A DNA stretch of 64,000 nt from Cyclina sinensis (lineage: Eukaryota; Mollusca; Bivalvia; Venerida; Veneridae). Shown here piece after piece: positions 10,630 to 20,617 of the stretch. Position 1 is the first letter of the stretch. The number at the start of each line of letters is the position of its first letter. The stretch spans positions 43,373,134-43,437,133 of the forward strand of contig JAAONU010000001.1 in the NCBI GenBank assembly GCA_012932295.1, in the 5' to 3' direction. The position numbers were made by a program, and so were the translations under genes. The notes under the pieces were generated by a model. The model did not search any database, was not told the DNA's origin, and was given only the letters and a program-made list of their open reading frames with translations.

Positions 10630-13071
10630 AGCTGCTATTTGCCAGTTCCCAGTTGCCAATTTAATTGACAACTGGCAATCAAATTCATAGTTCAACTGCC
10701 AATTCAAATTTATTTGAAATCGTAGCCAGATGCAAATTCGTAAAAATTTGAAAATCGTCAATTCTGAATTGGCAGCCAGATGCCAATTCGACATGTTTCC
10801 TTAATAATTAATATTAAGTGAATTTGCAACTGGCAACCACATGCCAATTCATCAAAAATCGCGAATTGGCAACTTGCAGCCAGATGCCAAATTGTCAACG
10901 ATCGCAAATTGTCCATGGCGACTGGGAGCTATATGCCAACTTGGTATATATCATGAAAAGTAAACATTAAGTAAACTGGCAACTAACAAATGTCGGCCAG
11001 ATGCAGGTTTGTCAAAATTCCATGTATAATCAGACGCCATTTCGATATCTTTCATGAATTCTGAACATTGAGTAAATCGACAGAGACTTGCAGTCAGAAT
11101 CCAATTTGAAATGTGTCATGAATTTTGAACATTAAGTGAATTGGCACCCAGATGCCAGTTCGACAAGTATCATGAATTATGAGCATTGAGTGAATTGCCA
11201 ACTGGCAGCCACAAGCCAGTTCGTCAAAATTTGCGAATTGTCAACTGTCAATTCATAGCCAGACGCCAATTCGTCAAGCATTATGAATTCTGAACCTTGA
11301 GAAATTCGTCAAAGATAGCGAATTGTCTACTGGCAACTTGCAGTCAGATGCTTATTTGACAATATCATGAATTCTGAACATTAAGTGAATTGGCAAGTGG
11401 CAACTGGCAGCCAGAAGGCAATTCGACATGTATCATAAATTCTGAACATCGAGTGAATCGGCAACTGGCAGCTAGAAGCCAATTCGACATGTATCATGAA
11501 TTCTGAGCATTGCTTGAATTGGAAACTGGTAACTGTCAGCCAAAAGCCAGTTCGTTAAAATTTGCAAATCTTCAACTGTCAATTGATAGCCAAATGAAAT
11601 TCGACAAATATCATGAATTATTGATATTAAGTGAATTGGCAACTGGCAACTTGCTGCCAGATGCCGATTTGTCAAAGATCGTGAAACATTAACTGGCAAC
11701 TGGCAGCCAGGTGCCAGTTCGTCAAAATTTGCAATCTTCAACTGTCAGTTGGGTGCCAGATGCCAATTCAATATTTTAATTATTAATGATAAGTAAATTG
11801 GGGACATTAGTGGACTATCTGCCCTGCATACTCTCTGATATTACATTGGTCCTTCAATTTGGAGCCCTCTGCTTTCTTCGCTCTTTTCTTTTTTGGTGAT
11901 AATTAAGCCTAATTATTTGCAATAATGGTAGTCAGATTACACATTTAGTTTAGCAGCATGTTTTGTTAACACCATAATGTTTGTATATTTGATAATCCTA
12001 ACTTTTTGTTTAATATATAAGTGACAATTTTCACAACTAAAAGTCAAGACTATCACAGAGAGAAATAAGGATAAAGTTAGGGCATTCCAACTGAAATGAC
12101 CAATGTGGAATTTGGTCTTCCTTTGATTTTATCTGAAAAAGGGAGATAATTTGTTATCAGGAATGTCCTTAATGGCAACTGGCAAGATGGCCATTCGTCA
12201 AAGATTGCGAACTGGCAACTGGCAGCCAGTTGCCAATTCGAAATTTATCATGAATTCGAATACTGAATGCATTGGCAACTGGCTGCGATCTTTGACGAAT
12301 TTGAATCTAGTTGCCAGTTGCCAATTTAGTAAGTATCTAAAATTCATGATACTGTCGAATTGACATGTGTTTAGAAATTGACAGTTGACGATTCGAACAT
12401 TCTGACAAACTGGCGTCTGGCTGCCAGTTGCAAGATACCAAATCACTCAATGTTTAGAATTTATTATACTTGTTAAAATTGCATCTCGGTGCCAGTTGAA
12501 AATTTTCTGAATATTAATAATTCATGAAGAATACTGAATTGTCATATGGCTACCAATTAACAGTTGACGAATAGCAACTTTTGACGAACTGGCATCTGAC
12601 TGCAAGTTGCCAGTTGCCCATTCACTTCATGTTAAGTATTTATGATATTTATCGAACTGGCATCTGGCTGCCAGGTGCCAGTTGACAATTCGCGATCTTT
12701 GAAGAATTAGCATCTGGCTGTCATGTACCAGTTGCATCTGACATCTGGCTACCAATTGACAGTTGACGATTTGTAAATTTTGACGTACTGGCATCCGGCT
12801 GACAATTGCAGTTGCCATTTCAGTCATGTTCAGAATTCATGATACTTATTGAATTGGCGTCTGGCTGCCAGTTGTCAGAGGCCAATTTAATCACTGGTCA
12901 GAATTCATGCTCCTTATGAAATTTCCTTCTGGCTGCCAGTTGACAATTCGCAATCTTTGACGATCTGTCTTCCGGCTACGATTTCATATAAATTGAATTG
13001 GTCACAGGACTATGAAGTTGGATCCCATTTGCTAGTTGCCAATGAAATTAGCAAATGGCAAATGCCAGCTG
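10630..13071. mobile_element. Large foldback element with hairpin-unit arms
   Basis: The left arm (10630-11780) repeats GAATTGGCAACTGGCAGCC, then AGATGCCAATTCG and TATCATGAATTCTGAACATT. The right arm (12160-13071) carries the same units in reverse orientation. An outer pair confirms the fold: 10699-10727 matches the complement of 12974-13001 (CCAATTCAA, then GAAATCGTAGCC). The arms end on AGCTG (10630) and CAGCTG (to 13071). About 380 bp of unrelated DNA lies in the centre (11781-12159). Each unit is itself an imperfect hairpin (GAATTGGCAACTGG against CCAGATGCCAATTC). No target-site duplication or protein was found. Small reading frames inside are shadows of the repeat. Confidence 0.75.
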
Positions 13072-14361
13072 TCTTATCTAATAAGAATGAATTTTATGAC
13101 AAAAATAGCATGCAACTATTATTCAATATATACATTACATGCATTATATGTATTATGTTTTATGCATGTATGTCAAGCGGTGTTTGTGTAACAGAATGTC
13201 AGTTTATATACGTTATATTTTATGATCACATGTTAGTGATAAAGAAGTTTGTTTTATTGTCTACATTGCCACCATGTATTAATTTATGTTTGTATAATCA
13301 CATGGGCCGTTACTGGAAATAATAAAATAAAATTAAAAACTGCGAAAGATCATTAATGTAAAAGTTATAAATATGCATTCGGTAAAATGCATGTATACCT
13401 TTTCATGCAGTTTATTGTACTATTGTGTTTAATTGATTGACCATTCGCTTATGCTATGATGTAAACTAAAGGGCACGTACTTTGGTCGTATAAACGGGTC
13501 TTAACTCAGTTTGGCATTAGATATTGCCTAGGGGTCAACTTTGGCCCTCGTTTCCACTAATACTTAGAGCTTGTATATTTGGTTTGAAACGTCATCTAAC
13601 GGTCTTCAATCAATTCAATTCAGACGTTGTTAATGTGGTCCATATCTTCCCTCTGTGCAGCTCTAGTGTCTCAATTGTATTAATTTGTCAAAAAAAAATG
13701 AAAAATTTCAGACTTTGATATATTGCATAAATAACGCTCTTTCAAAAGATTATATTTTAAGCAGAACCGTGATTGCTATTTGTTGAAAAAAGTTTACACT
13801 TTATTTGTGGGGTAAGTTGTGAATCTGACCTGAAGGTCTCATGTTTTAAATAAATTCTGGAATATCTCCTTTCAAAACAAATTTCCTTGTCCAAAGGCTA
13901 AGAAGATTACTTTTAACACGGTTAAGATCGTGTCGGCAGCCATACCAGCCTATGTTAAGACAATACCACCGTAAAAAGGATATGTAACATGCACGAAAAA
14001 GTCACTTCATCAGTTAATTCCATATTCCATTCTAATTAGTTAAATGCTTGAAATTCCTCCAATCAAGAGAACTTAATCGTCCGGACTAACGCATACTCCT
14101 TGACCACGATTGTGACATTTCTATGTGAAAAAGTTTGCAATATTTTACGGACACTTTGGTCTAATACCTGTCCGACCTCCAGTTATAAAAAATGCCTGTC
14201 CGATATGACTTTCACTGTTAGAGGGCGTTTAACTAATTTAAACAAACGAGCTTTTTTTGTAGTTTTGGAAGTAATCTGTCAAAATGCTGTGTTTTGCATG
14301 CTTGCTTTATGTGTTTTTCATTTTAAAAAGGCTAGACTTCTTCAAATTAATTTGTTGTAAG
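13072..14361. other. No gene seen
   Basis: AT-rich DNA between two mobile elements. Short frames at 13524-13718 and 14100-14360 show no domain or codon pattern. Confidence 0.35.
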
Positions 14362-14513
14362 TGTCACAGGAACTATATAGGTGATATGGTTACTAATTAC
14401 TAACGTACTATCACCTACCCGGGTAGCTCAGTTGGTAGAGCACCTGACTTGCAAGTGGGGGCTCGCGGGTTCGAGTCCCGCCCTTGGTATATGTTTTCTC
14501 TGACCCCGCGACA
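14362..14513 (+). repeat. 5' LTR of the TRIM element
   Basis: It has TG...CA ends and is 152 bp long. It shares TATAGGTGATA with the LTR of the second TRIM at 20.2-23.2 kb, suggesting one family with two subtypes. A preceding GTAAG (14357-14361) could be half of a target duplication, but the partner side is lost. Confidence 0.8.
14417..14488 (+). other. tRNA-like cloverleaf within the LTR (anticodon position TGC)
   Basis: The 72 nt fold as a tRNA: acceptor ACCCGGG with CCTTGGT (six of seven pairs, including a wobble), TA, D-arm GCTC/GAGC with AGTTGGTA loop, anticodon arm CCTGA/GTGGG (weak: two wobbles, one mismatch) with loop CTTGCAA, variable GGCTC, and a perfect T-arm GCGGG-TTCGAGT-CCCGC. 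Both Pol III box sequences (TAGCTCAGTTGG and GGTTCGAGTCC) are intact. The anticodon would be TGC (alanine-like). The LTR location and imperfect stems argue against a working tRNA gene; a Pol III promoter role is inferred. Confidence 0.75.
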
Positions 14514-14514
14514 T

Positions 14515-14529
14515 TGGCGCCCAACGTGG
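14515..14529 (+). promoter_or_regulatory. Primer-binding site, tRNA-Lys(CUU) type
   Basis: TGGCGCCCAACGTGG lies one base after the LTR end and equals the complement of the tRNA-Lys(CUU) 3' terminus including CCA. This is where minus-strand DNA synthesis would be primed in an LTR retrotransposon. Confidence 0.85.
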
Positions 14530-14602
14530 TCTGTGACTGTTACATTGCTACGCATGTTCTCCCATTATCAGTCTCTGTGTCTGTGAATTCGAGGACGAAT
14601 CT

Positions 14603-14616
14603 AGAGCAGGGGAGAA
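14603..14616 (+). promoter_or_regulatory. Polypurine tract before the 3' LTR
   Basis: AGAGCAGGGGAGAA is purine-rich apart from one C and abuts the second TGTCACAGG, the expected place for plus-strand priming. Confidence 0.75.
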
Positions 14617-14711
14617 TGTCACAGGACCGATATAGGTGATATGGTTACTAACGTACTATCACCTCCCGGGTAGCTCAGTTGGTAGAGCACCTGACTTGCA
14701 AGCGAGGGGTC
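14617..14711 (+). repeat. Truncated 3' LTR of the TRIM element
   Basis: It matches the 5' LTR from TGTCACAGG through TAGCTCAGTTGG and CTTGCAAG, then diverges at about 14711. The remaining LTR end, including the B box, is absent. Confidence 0.75.
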
Positions 14712-15032
14712 ATAAGTTTTTAACACCTGACTTTGGGAATGAGATGAAACTGTATGTTCTGTCATATAGGTGTCGGTAATAATAATAATAATAATAACGA
14801 CTTTATTTATAGTGGATAACATAATTGCATGAAGTACAATTTTCATTATGGTCCACATAACTATTTACACATATTTACATATACATAAGTACAATCAAAT
14901 AATAGAAATATGTATTAACAAATGGCAATGAGTAGCAGTAATAAGATTTATGTTTTACTATAAAATAACAGTTATGAAATAATTTAAACATTTTTTATAT
15001 CAATAAGTCTGACAAAATGATCATTAAAATTC

Positions 15033-16610
15033 TTATATTCTTGCATTTGAAAATTTCCATGATAAATACATCTTTTTGAAGGCGGTGATATTTTCCGCTT
15101 GTCGTATAGAGAGAAGGATTTCATTCCAGATTTTTGGCCCTGAGTAGGATATACATTTTCTAAAAAATTCCAGATTGGGCTTTGGTACTTCTAAAAGCTC
15201 ATTAGCAGCTGAACGACGTGCTGAATTTGGACATTTCTTAAATTTGTCACTTAAGTAATCAGGAACAGCTTTATTTAATGACTTGTACATGAGGATAGAT
15301 TTTTTATAAATTACTCTGTCTGCAAAAGGCATCCAATTAAGTTGCACAAATAGCTCTTTTGATGGTGTATCAAATGTTTATCAAGTATGATACGTGCTGC
15401 TCTTTTTTGAAATTTTAATATTTTATTTTGTAATTCTAGGCTGCATGATCCCCATATAGTACAACAGTAATCAAGGTGTGGCAATATATAAGCGTTAAAG
15501 AAAAGTTTTCTGGAATCTAAGTTTAGGCAGTACTTTATCCTCAATAATAGATGTAGTAGAGAGTTGCATTTTTTCAAAATGTTATTTATTTGGCATTTCC
15601 AATTTAGATTATTGTCAACCTGTACACCAAGAAGTTTTTCATTGTCAGACTGATTAAGTTCTTGATTGTTCAGAAAGATATTGGTATTATCAATATTATT
15701 TGTATTTATGTTTCTTCTATTTAAAGCAGATATGTACATGATTTTAGTTTTCTGTGGATTTGGAATCATGGAATTTTTATCACACCAAGCTTTGGTGACA
15801 TTAAGCTGTGATTGAAGAGTATCCCTTACTTCCGTACTAGTTTTGCCAGCTGATGATAAGGTAGTGTCATCAGCAAACATGTCAATATTTGAGTTATTAT
15901 CTATATAAAGAGGTAGATCATTTATGTAAATGATAAATAATAAGGGACCTAGAACTGATCCTTGAGGTACCCCTGCAGATATTTTTGAAGCTTCAGACAG
16001 TTGTCCAGAGACACTTACTTTCTGGAGGCGATCAGTTAGGTATGATGAAAACCATTGAATAGATTTAGAAGAAAATTTGTAGCATTGTAATTTCTTAAGA
16101 AGTAATTGGTGATTAATGAGGTCAAATGCCTTTGTGAGATCTAAAAATATGGTACCAACAATATTATGATTATTTATGTCTTGGATCCAGTTGTCTATTA
16201 TATTTGTTAAAGCTGTCTCACAAGAATGAAATTTACGGAATCCTGATTGATGTTTACTTAAAAGATTGTTGTTGTCTAGAAATGTTTTTAAATGATTTGA
16301 AACATGTCTCTCATATATCTTAGACAGAATTGGAAGTAAAGAGATTGGTCTGTAGTTGTTAACACTTGATTAAGGAGAAGAATTTCATAAGACTTTGTCT
16401 TCCATTCTAATCCTTTTCTTGGAATATATAGTATTGATTGTGTGTAATACCACGTATGTTTATATGTTTATTCTGGAAATAAATATGTTTAAACCAACAC
16501 TTGATTTTGATCCTTTCTTAAATAATGGAGTGACTTTAGCCATTAGTTGGTAAATTATTAATAAACCCGAGAGCCAAGTGGTCTTATATTCACCTTATTT
16601 TGTCCACCTT
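15033..16610 (-). pseudogene. LINE reverse transcriptase, 5'-truncated, frameshifted
   Basis: The minus strand encodes LMAKVTPLFKKGSKSS before the insertion, then NNYRPISLLPILSKIYERHV, QSGFRKFHSCETAL, IFLDLTKAFDLINH (motif A), GVPQGSVLGPLLFIIYINDL (motif B), MFADDTTLS (catalytic motif C) and NPQKTKIMYIS. The downstream domain, KELFVQLNWMPFADR through AFKKMYLSW, lies in another frame and ends at 15033. Restoring one T in the run at about 15372-15374 (AAA on the plus strand) would rejoin the frames. The GVPQGSVLGPLLF wording places it among CR1/Jockey-like LINEs. Apart from the frameshift and the insertion, the frame from 16360 to 15311 is open, so decay is fairly recent. The exact 5' limit is uncertain. 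Confidence 0.85.
16361..16506. mobile_element. 124 bp insertion flanked by 11 bp direct repeats
   Basis: AACACTTGATT occurs at 16361-16371 and again at 16496-16506. Removing the 124 bp between them plus one copy restores the reverse transcriptase reading KGSKSSVNNYRPI. This is a clear target-site duplication. The insert starts AAGGAGAAGAATTTC and ends TATGTTTAAACC; it has no poly-A, inverted ends or Pol III boxes, so its class is unknown. Confidence 0.75.
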
Positions 16611-17929
16611 AGTTAAACAGTGAAAACCAAAAGTTACTATAGGCAAGCTATTGTTTGTTCAAAATGTATAAATAAAAAGGAAAGAATTTTAACGATACTC
16701 TTGTATAAACTATTTGTAAAACCTGTTATCTTTTCAAAGGCAAGTTGTAAATCCAAAATCTCCAATCTTAGCATTTTGATAAAAGAAAAAAGTTTGATAA
16801 CACTACATAATTATCAAAGTTTCTAGCTCTAAGAGTATCAGTTGATTTTTTTTCTATTTTTAGCTTTGTGGGTATGTTTTACATGTACGTCATACCACAA
16901 AAGCAATTCTGAGAGGGACCTAGTGGTCATGTCTCAGTCAAATAGCCCTTAGAGAGCTGTCATTTAAATCAACAATGAACGATGGATGGAAGAACGACAG
17001 ATGGGCCTAGAATGTAAATCGATGCTAAATGATCCCAGGTTAGTGAAGCAGAGTGATTCACCTTCGTTGAATAATGATATATCGTTGCACACGGACATGT
17101 TCAAAAGATATGTGACTTGAGTTATACAATATTTAAAATTGCAGGTCGTTTTTTCGGCATATGATAAGAATTATTTTCAAATATATTTTATTATATTTTT
17201 TTAATTTCTGGTTTTCTAAATTGATTAAGTGGCCGTGTTTTACTTTCATGTAATTTGCAATGAAACAAGTATTTTGGCTAGCGCTAATGGATCAGGTAAT
17301 TTTTATTCAATTCTATCAAGAATAAATTCGGTCAGATGTTGTTTTTCTAAATAAAGGAGTACACTTACCAAATGTGGATAGTAAAAACATGATTTTAGCA
17401 GTCTTTAAGAATTATGAATACACATAACGTTCAAACAAATGTCAAACATTCTGATATGATTGAGCCTTCTTAACATACGAAATAAACTCTATAATCATGT
17501 TGTCTCGTTTATTCTTTTGATTTTAAGATGGAAAAAAAGTCAAAATAGTTAGTCATTCGGACAGGTTAGTTATTTTCTCATGAAAGAATGTTGGGTTAAG
17601 ATTAACCTTTGCAAACTTGCCGTATCTAAATATTTTGTTTATTTTTTTTTTAATTTAATTTTTTTTCTTTGTTTTGAAGACTTCAGTTGTAAAGCGATAG
17701 CATGAATTAAATTATGGAAAATATAAAAGAAAAACTGAATAAAAATATATTAATAGTTATTATTAGATTAGATTATCTTCATTATCATTAGCAGTTTTCG
17801 GAATAATTATTAAAACAATGGCTGAAAATTGTAAAATAGATTGTACAACCACTGTGAAACTTTTAGCTATAGAAATGGGAGAAAATAGCAGTTTTGTGTC
17901 TAGCCCGCTTGCGGATAGCTCGAAATAGT
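16611..17929. other. No gene seen
   Basis: AT-rich DNA with a T-rich low-complexity stretch near 17639-17670; no coding or repeat assignment. Confidence 0.35.
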
Positions 17930-18870
17930 CGTCACATTTGGCACCGCACTACGGTGTATTTACGTGCTTGTGTCGGTCCAGATTGCCTCCTCCGGGCCAT
18001 AACTTCTCAGTGCATAGAATGATTTTAAAATACCTTGGCATATTTGTTCTCCTTGATAAGATGATGTGTCGCGTGCAAGACCCCAGTTCCCAGCTCAAAG
18101 GTCAAGGTCACAGTGCCAGGTCAAAAGTCCAAAATTTTGATGATAGACTTTGTCCGGGACATAACTTCTCCATGCGTGGAAGGATTTCAAAATACCTTGG
18201 CAAATTTGTTCATCTTGATACGATGGTGTGTCGCGTGCAAGGCCCAATTCCTAGCTCAGAGGTCAAGCAAAAGTCCAAAATGTTGATGATAGACCTTGTC
18301 TGGGCCATTACATCTCCATGCATGGAAGACTTTGAAAAAACCGTATACATTTGTAATGCTCCCTGAAAGAGACATCAGCCTTGTCCTTCCATCATTATGT
18401 CATTCTGTCATTCTGTCTAGTGTGGGGAAGAACTCCATAACTAAAAAAAGGTAATGAATGCCTTGTCCGGGCCATAACTTATCTGTGCACGGAAGGATTT
18501 TGAGATACCTTAGCATATTTGTTCACCTTGATGAGACGGTGTGTCGCGTGCAAGACCAAAGTTCCCAGCTCAAAGGTCAAGGTCACAGTGCCAGGTCAAA
18601 ATCAAAAAGTTTGATGATAGACGTTGTCCGGGCCATAACTTTCCCCTGCATGGAAGGACTTTAAAATACCGTGATGAGACGGTGTGTCGCGTGCAAGACT
18701 CAGAATCCTAGCTCAGAGGTCAAGGTGACAGTGACAGCTCAAACGTCCAAAATGTGGATAGACTTATTTGGGCCATTACTTCTCCATGCATGGATTAATT
18801 TGAAAATTCCATGATACATACAAAGAGACAGATATAGGCCTGCTTCCTTCCATCATCATCTTCCAACAGT
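17930..18870. repeat. Tandem repeat, about 145-170 bp units
   Basis: The phrases TCCGGGCCATAACTTCTC, CATGGAAGGATTT, GATGGTGTGTCGCGTGCAAG and AGGTCAAGGTCACAGTGCC recur about six times (unit anchors near 17992, 18149, 18296, 18465, 18626 and 18767). Long reading frames at 17938-18366 and 18458-18664 simply read the repeat units; they are not genes. Confidence 0.65.
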
Positions 18871-19630
18871 TTCCATTTCAGGGTCCCATCCCCATAGGCG
18901 GCTTTCCATGCTTGACATGCTGCCCATAGGCATTCTAGCGTTTAGAATCAGGTCATTTCACAGACAATTACTACCTTGATGGCAAGCCTAAGAATCTTAA
19001 GGAAAGGATTAAGTTAAACGAAAATAAAAATCAAATGCTCAATTTGTAGACTTGCCAGATCAAACAAAAATACGCACTGTTTTCCAAAACAAAAACAACA
19101 AAAAAACAAAGGCGTTGTTTCTGGTTTTGTTCTCAGACACCTGACAAGTCATTGCCGTTTTTTGGGGGGCTAATTCAAACAAATGAATTAGCTCAGAGAT
19201 TTTCTGATGTGATATATTCACATCATGCAATGTCTTACCCTAGAAATGTAAGACAAAGCCAACTGAAAACATTCTGTCATTTTGTGGGAGAGTTTGTGTC
19301 TGGTTGAAACAGTCTTTAATGCCAGAAGAGGTGAATTAACTGATATTTTTGTAGACAGTCTACGTAGTAAAAATTAGAAATTAAAAATATAACGTATATC
19401 TTCATATAAGTCGCAAAATTTTAAGAACATTATTAATTTAAAGCAAAGTGTGTCTGATTTAAGAAAAACAAGAATGTGTAACAGCCCAAGGGAAGTTTTA
19501 CATGATGCACACAATTCTATTATTTCAAAAGTTTGGACTTTCAGTGCAAAATCTTGATAAATCCTAGATCTGCACATGCAATAAACATGGGTGTTGCGCA
19601 TGACACTTTGTCTTATTATGATGAACATTT
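18871..19630. other. No gene seen
   Basis: Non-coding spacer; a short A-rich stretch near 19085-19110. Confidence 0.3.
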
Positions 19631-19765
19631 GTGCAAACTTATTTTAAAATCCCTTGATGAATGGCTTAGTTATGGACCGGACACAAAGTTTGATGGAAGG
19701 ACAGACGGACGGAGCCCATTTCTATCTCTCCCTTTTTTCTTCAAGAAGGCGGGGGACAATTAAAC
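19631..19765 (+). repeat. End fragment of a dispersed GGACGGACGG-type repeat
   Basis: ATGGCTTAGTTATGGACCGG, GGACAGACGGACGGAG and GGCGGGGGACAATTA in order match the 3' ends of dispersed bivalve repeats of the same structural class as the arrays in this window (recalled, not searched). Confidence 0.45.
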
Positions 19766-20217
19766 TTGGGACTAAGCTAGGGAAGTTAAAACCATGGAAT
19801 TTCAACAATTCCGCTCTTTAAGGCGTTAATGCTTGAAATAAAGACAAAATAAATCTGAAAGAAAAATTGATGCAAAAATGCTGTGGCGTCATATTATTCC
19901 AATTTAACCCAAAACTTAAAATGTTTAAGCCAAAACGGCCAAGGACTATAAAAAACATAACTTCCCGCCAAAATTTCAAATGGCATTAACGGTAATCCTT
20001 CTTTGGAAGAGGACATCACAGTCTACCTTACTGCAAAGATACAAGCGTCTTCCTTCAGCAGTTTTGGCTAAATCGTGTGCCAAAAACTTCGCTATATACG
20101 AAGCCCCCGTACAAGAAAAAATAGACCAAACAAAAAGATATTTCACTTGTAATACAAGCTCCTAATAATTAGAAGAAACAGACCAAAAACAAACAGAAAT
20201 TAATCCCCCCAAAAATT

Positions 20218-20359
20218 GTAACAGGTGGTGAAAAGTCATGGCTCGACAGGGACTCGAACCCAGGGCCTTCCGCTTCCGCTACCACTCTACAAACTGAGCT
20301 ACCTAGCCACATGAATCTGCATTTTCGATTTATCTCCTATATGCCTGTACCCGGCTACA
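20218..20359 (-). repeat. 3' LTR of the second TRIM
   Basis: This complete 142 bp LTR has a tRNA-like part with intact box A-like TAGCTCAGTTTG and box B GGTTCGAGTCC on the minus strand. The anticodon arm is altered relative to the other LTR copy, so the cloverleaf is no longer complete. Confidence 0.75.
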
Positions 20360-20470
20360 TATACCCCCTCCAAATTTAGAATTCGTCCCGAATTCTCAGA
20401 GTCACAGAGAATATTGTACACACATTCTCGAGGTGCCGAAGTAGTAGCTAAATTATAACGCAGGTTATTT

Positions 20471-20483
20471 ACGTTGGGCGCCA
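20471..20483 (-). promoter_or_regulatory. Primer-binding site, tRNA-Lys(CUU) type
   Basis: TGGCGCCCAACGT on the minus strand lies two bases inside the 5' LTR, with 13 bases matching the complement of the tRNA-Lys(CUU) 3' end. Confidence 0.75.
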
Positions 20484-20508
20484 AATGTAACAGGTGGTGA
20501 AAAATCGT

Positions 20509-20580
20509 GGCTCGACCGGGACTCGAACCCAGGGCCTTCCGCTTACAGGGCGGACACTCTACCAACTGAGCTACCCAGCC
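20509..20580 (-). other. tRNA-like cloverleaf in the 5' LTR (anticodon position TGT)
   Basis: The 72 nt fold with acceptor GGCTGGG/TCGAGCC, D-arm GCTC/GAGT, a perfect anticodon stem TCCGC/GCGGA with loop CCTGTAA, variable AGGCC and T-arm CTGGG-TTCGAGT-CCCGG. The anticodon would be TGT (threonine-like), but position 33 is C instead of the near-universal T, so it is not expected to work as a tRNA. Pol III boxes are intact and in the sense of the element. Confidence 0.7.
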
Positions 20581-20617
20581 ACTCGGTTCTGCCTTTTCGA
20601 TTTATCACCTATAAATA

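Larger units (their letters stand above)
14362..14711 (+). mobile_element. TRIM-type miniature LTR retrotransposon with tRNA-like LTR
   Basis: A 152 bp 5' LTR begins TGTCACAGG (14362) and ends GCGACA (14513). After one base comes a 15-nt primer-binding site TGGCGCCCAACGTGG, complementary to the 3' end of tRNA-Lys(CUU). A roughly 100 bp non-coding interior ends in a purine tract (AGAGCAGGGGAGAA, 14603-14616) directly before a second TGTCACAGG. The second LTR follows the first for about 95 bp, through most of the tRNA-like part, and is cut at about 14711, close to a LINE 3' end. There is no gag or pol: this is the TRIM layout. The unusual part is a tRNA cloverleaf inside the LTR. Confidence 0.85.
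14777..16610 (-). mobile_element. 5'-truncated CR1/Jockey-type LINE
   Basis: On the minus strand the element runs from a truncated 5' end near 16610 to a (TTA)n tail (14777-14797). It holds most of a reverse transcriptase and the C-terminal domain but no endonuclease. It lies just downstream of the broken TRIM LTR; about 65 bp of unassigned DNA separates them. It carries a 124 bp insertion and one frameshift, so it is dead. Confidence 0.85.

Noticed and set aside
10474..12827. Many short frames on both strands with NWQLATG or QLPVN wording
   Set aside because: All are readings of the foldback arm units.
14417..14488. A functional nuclear tRNA-Ala gene
   Set aside because: It lies within an LTR, is partly repeated in the second LTR, and has a mismatched acceptor and weak anticodon stem. 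It is kept as a tRNA-like part of the TRIM.
17938..18664. Two long forward reading frames with repeated protein wording (CRVQDPSSQLKGQGH)
   Set aside because: They simply read the units of a non-coding tandem repeat; the same wording appears in both.
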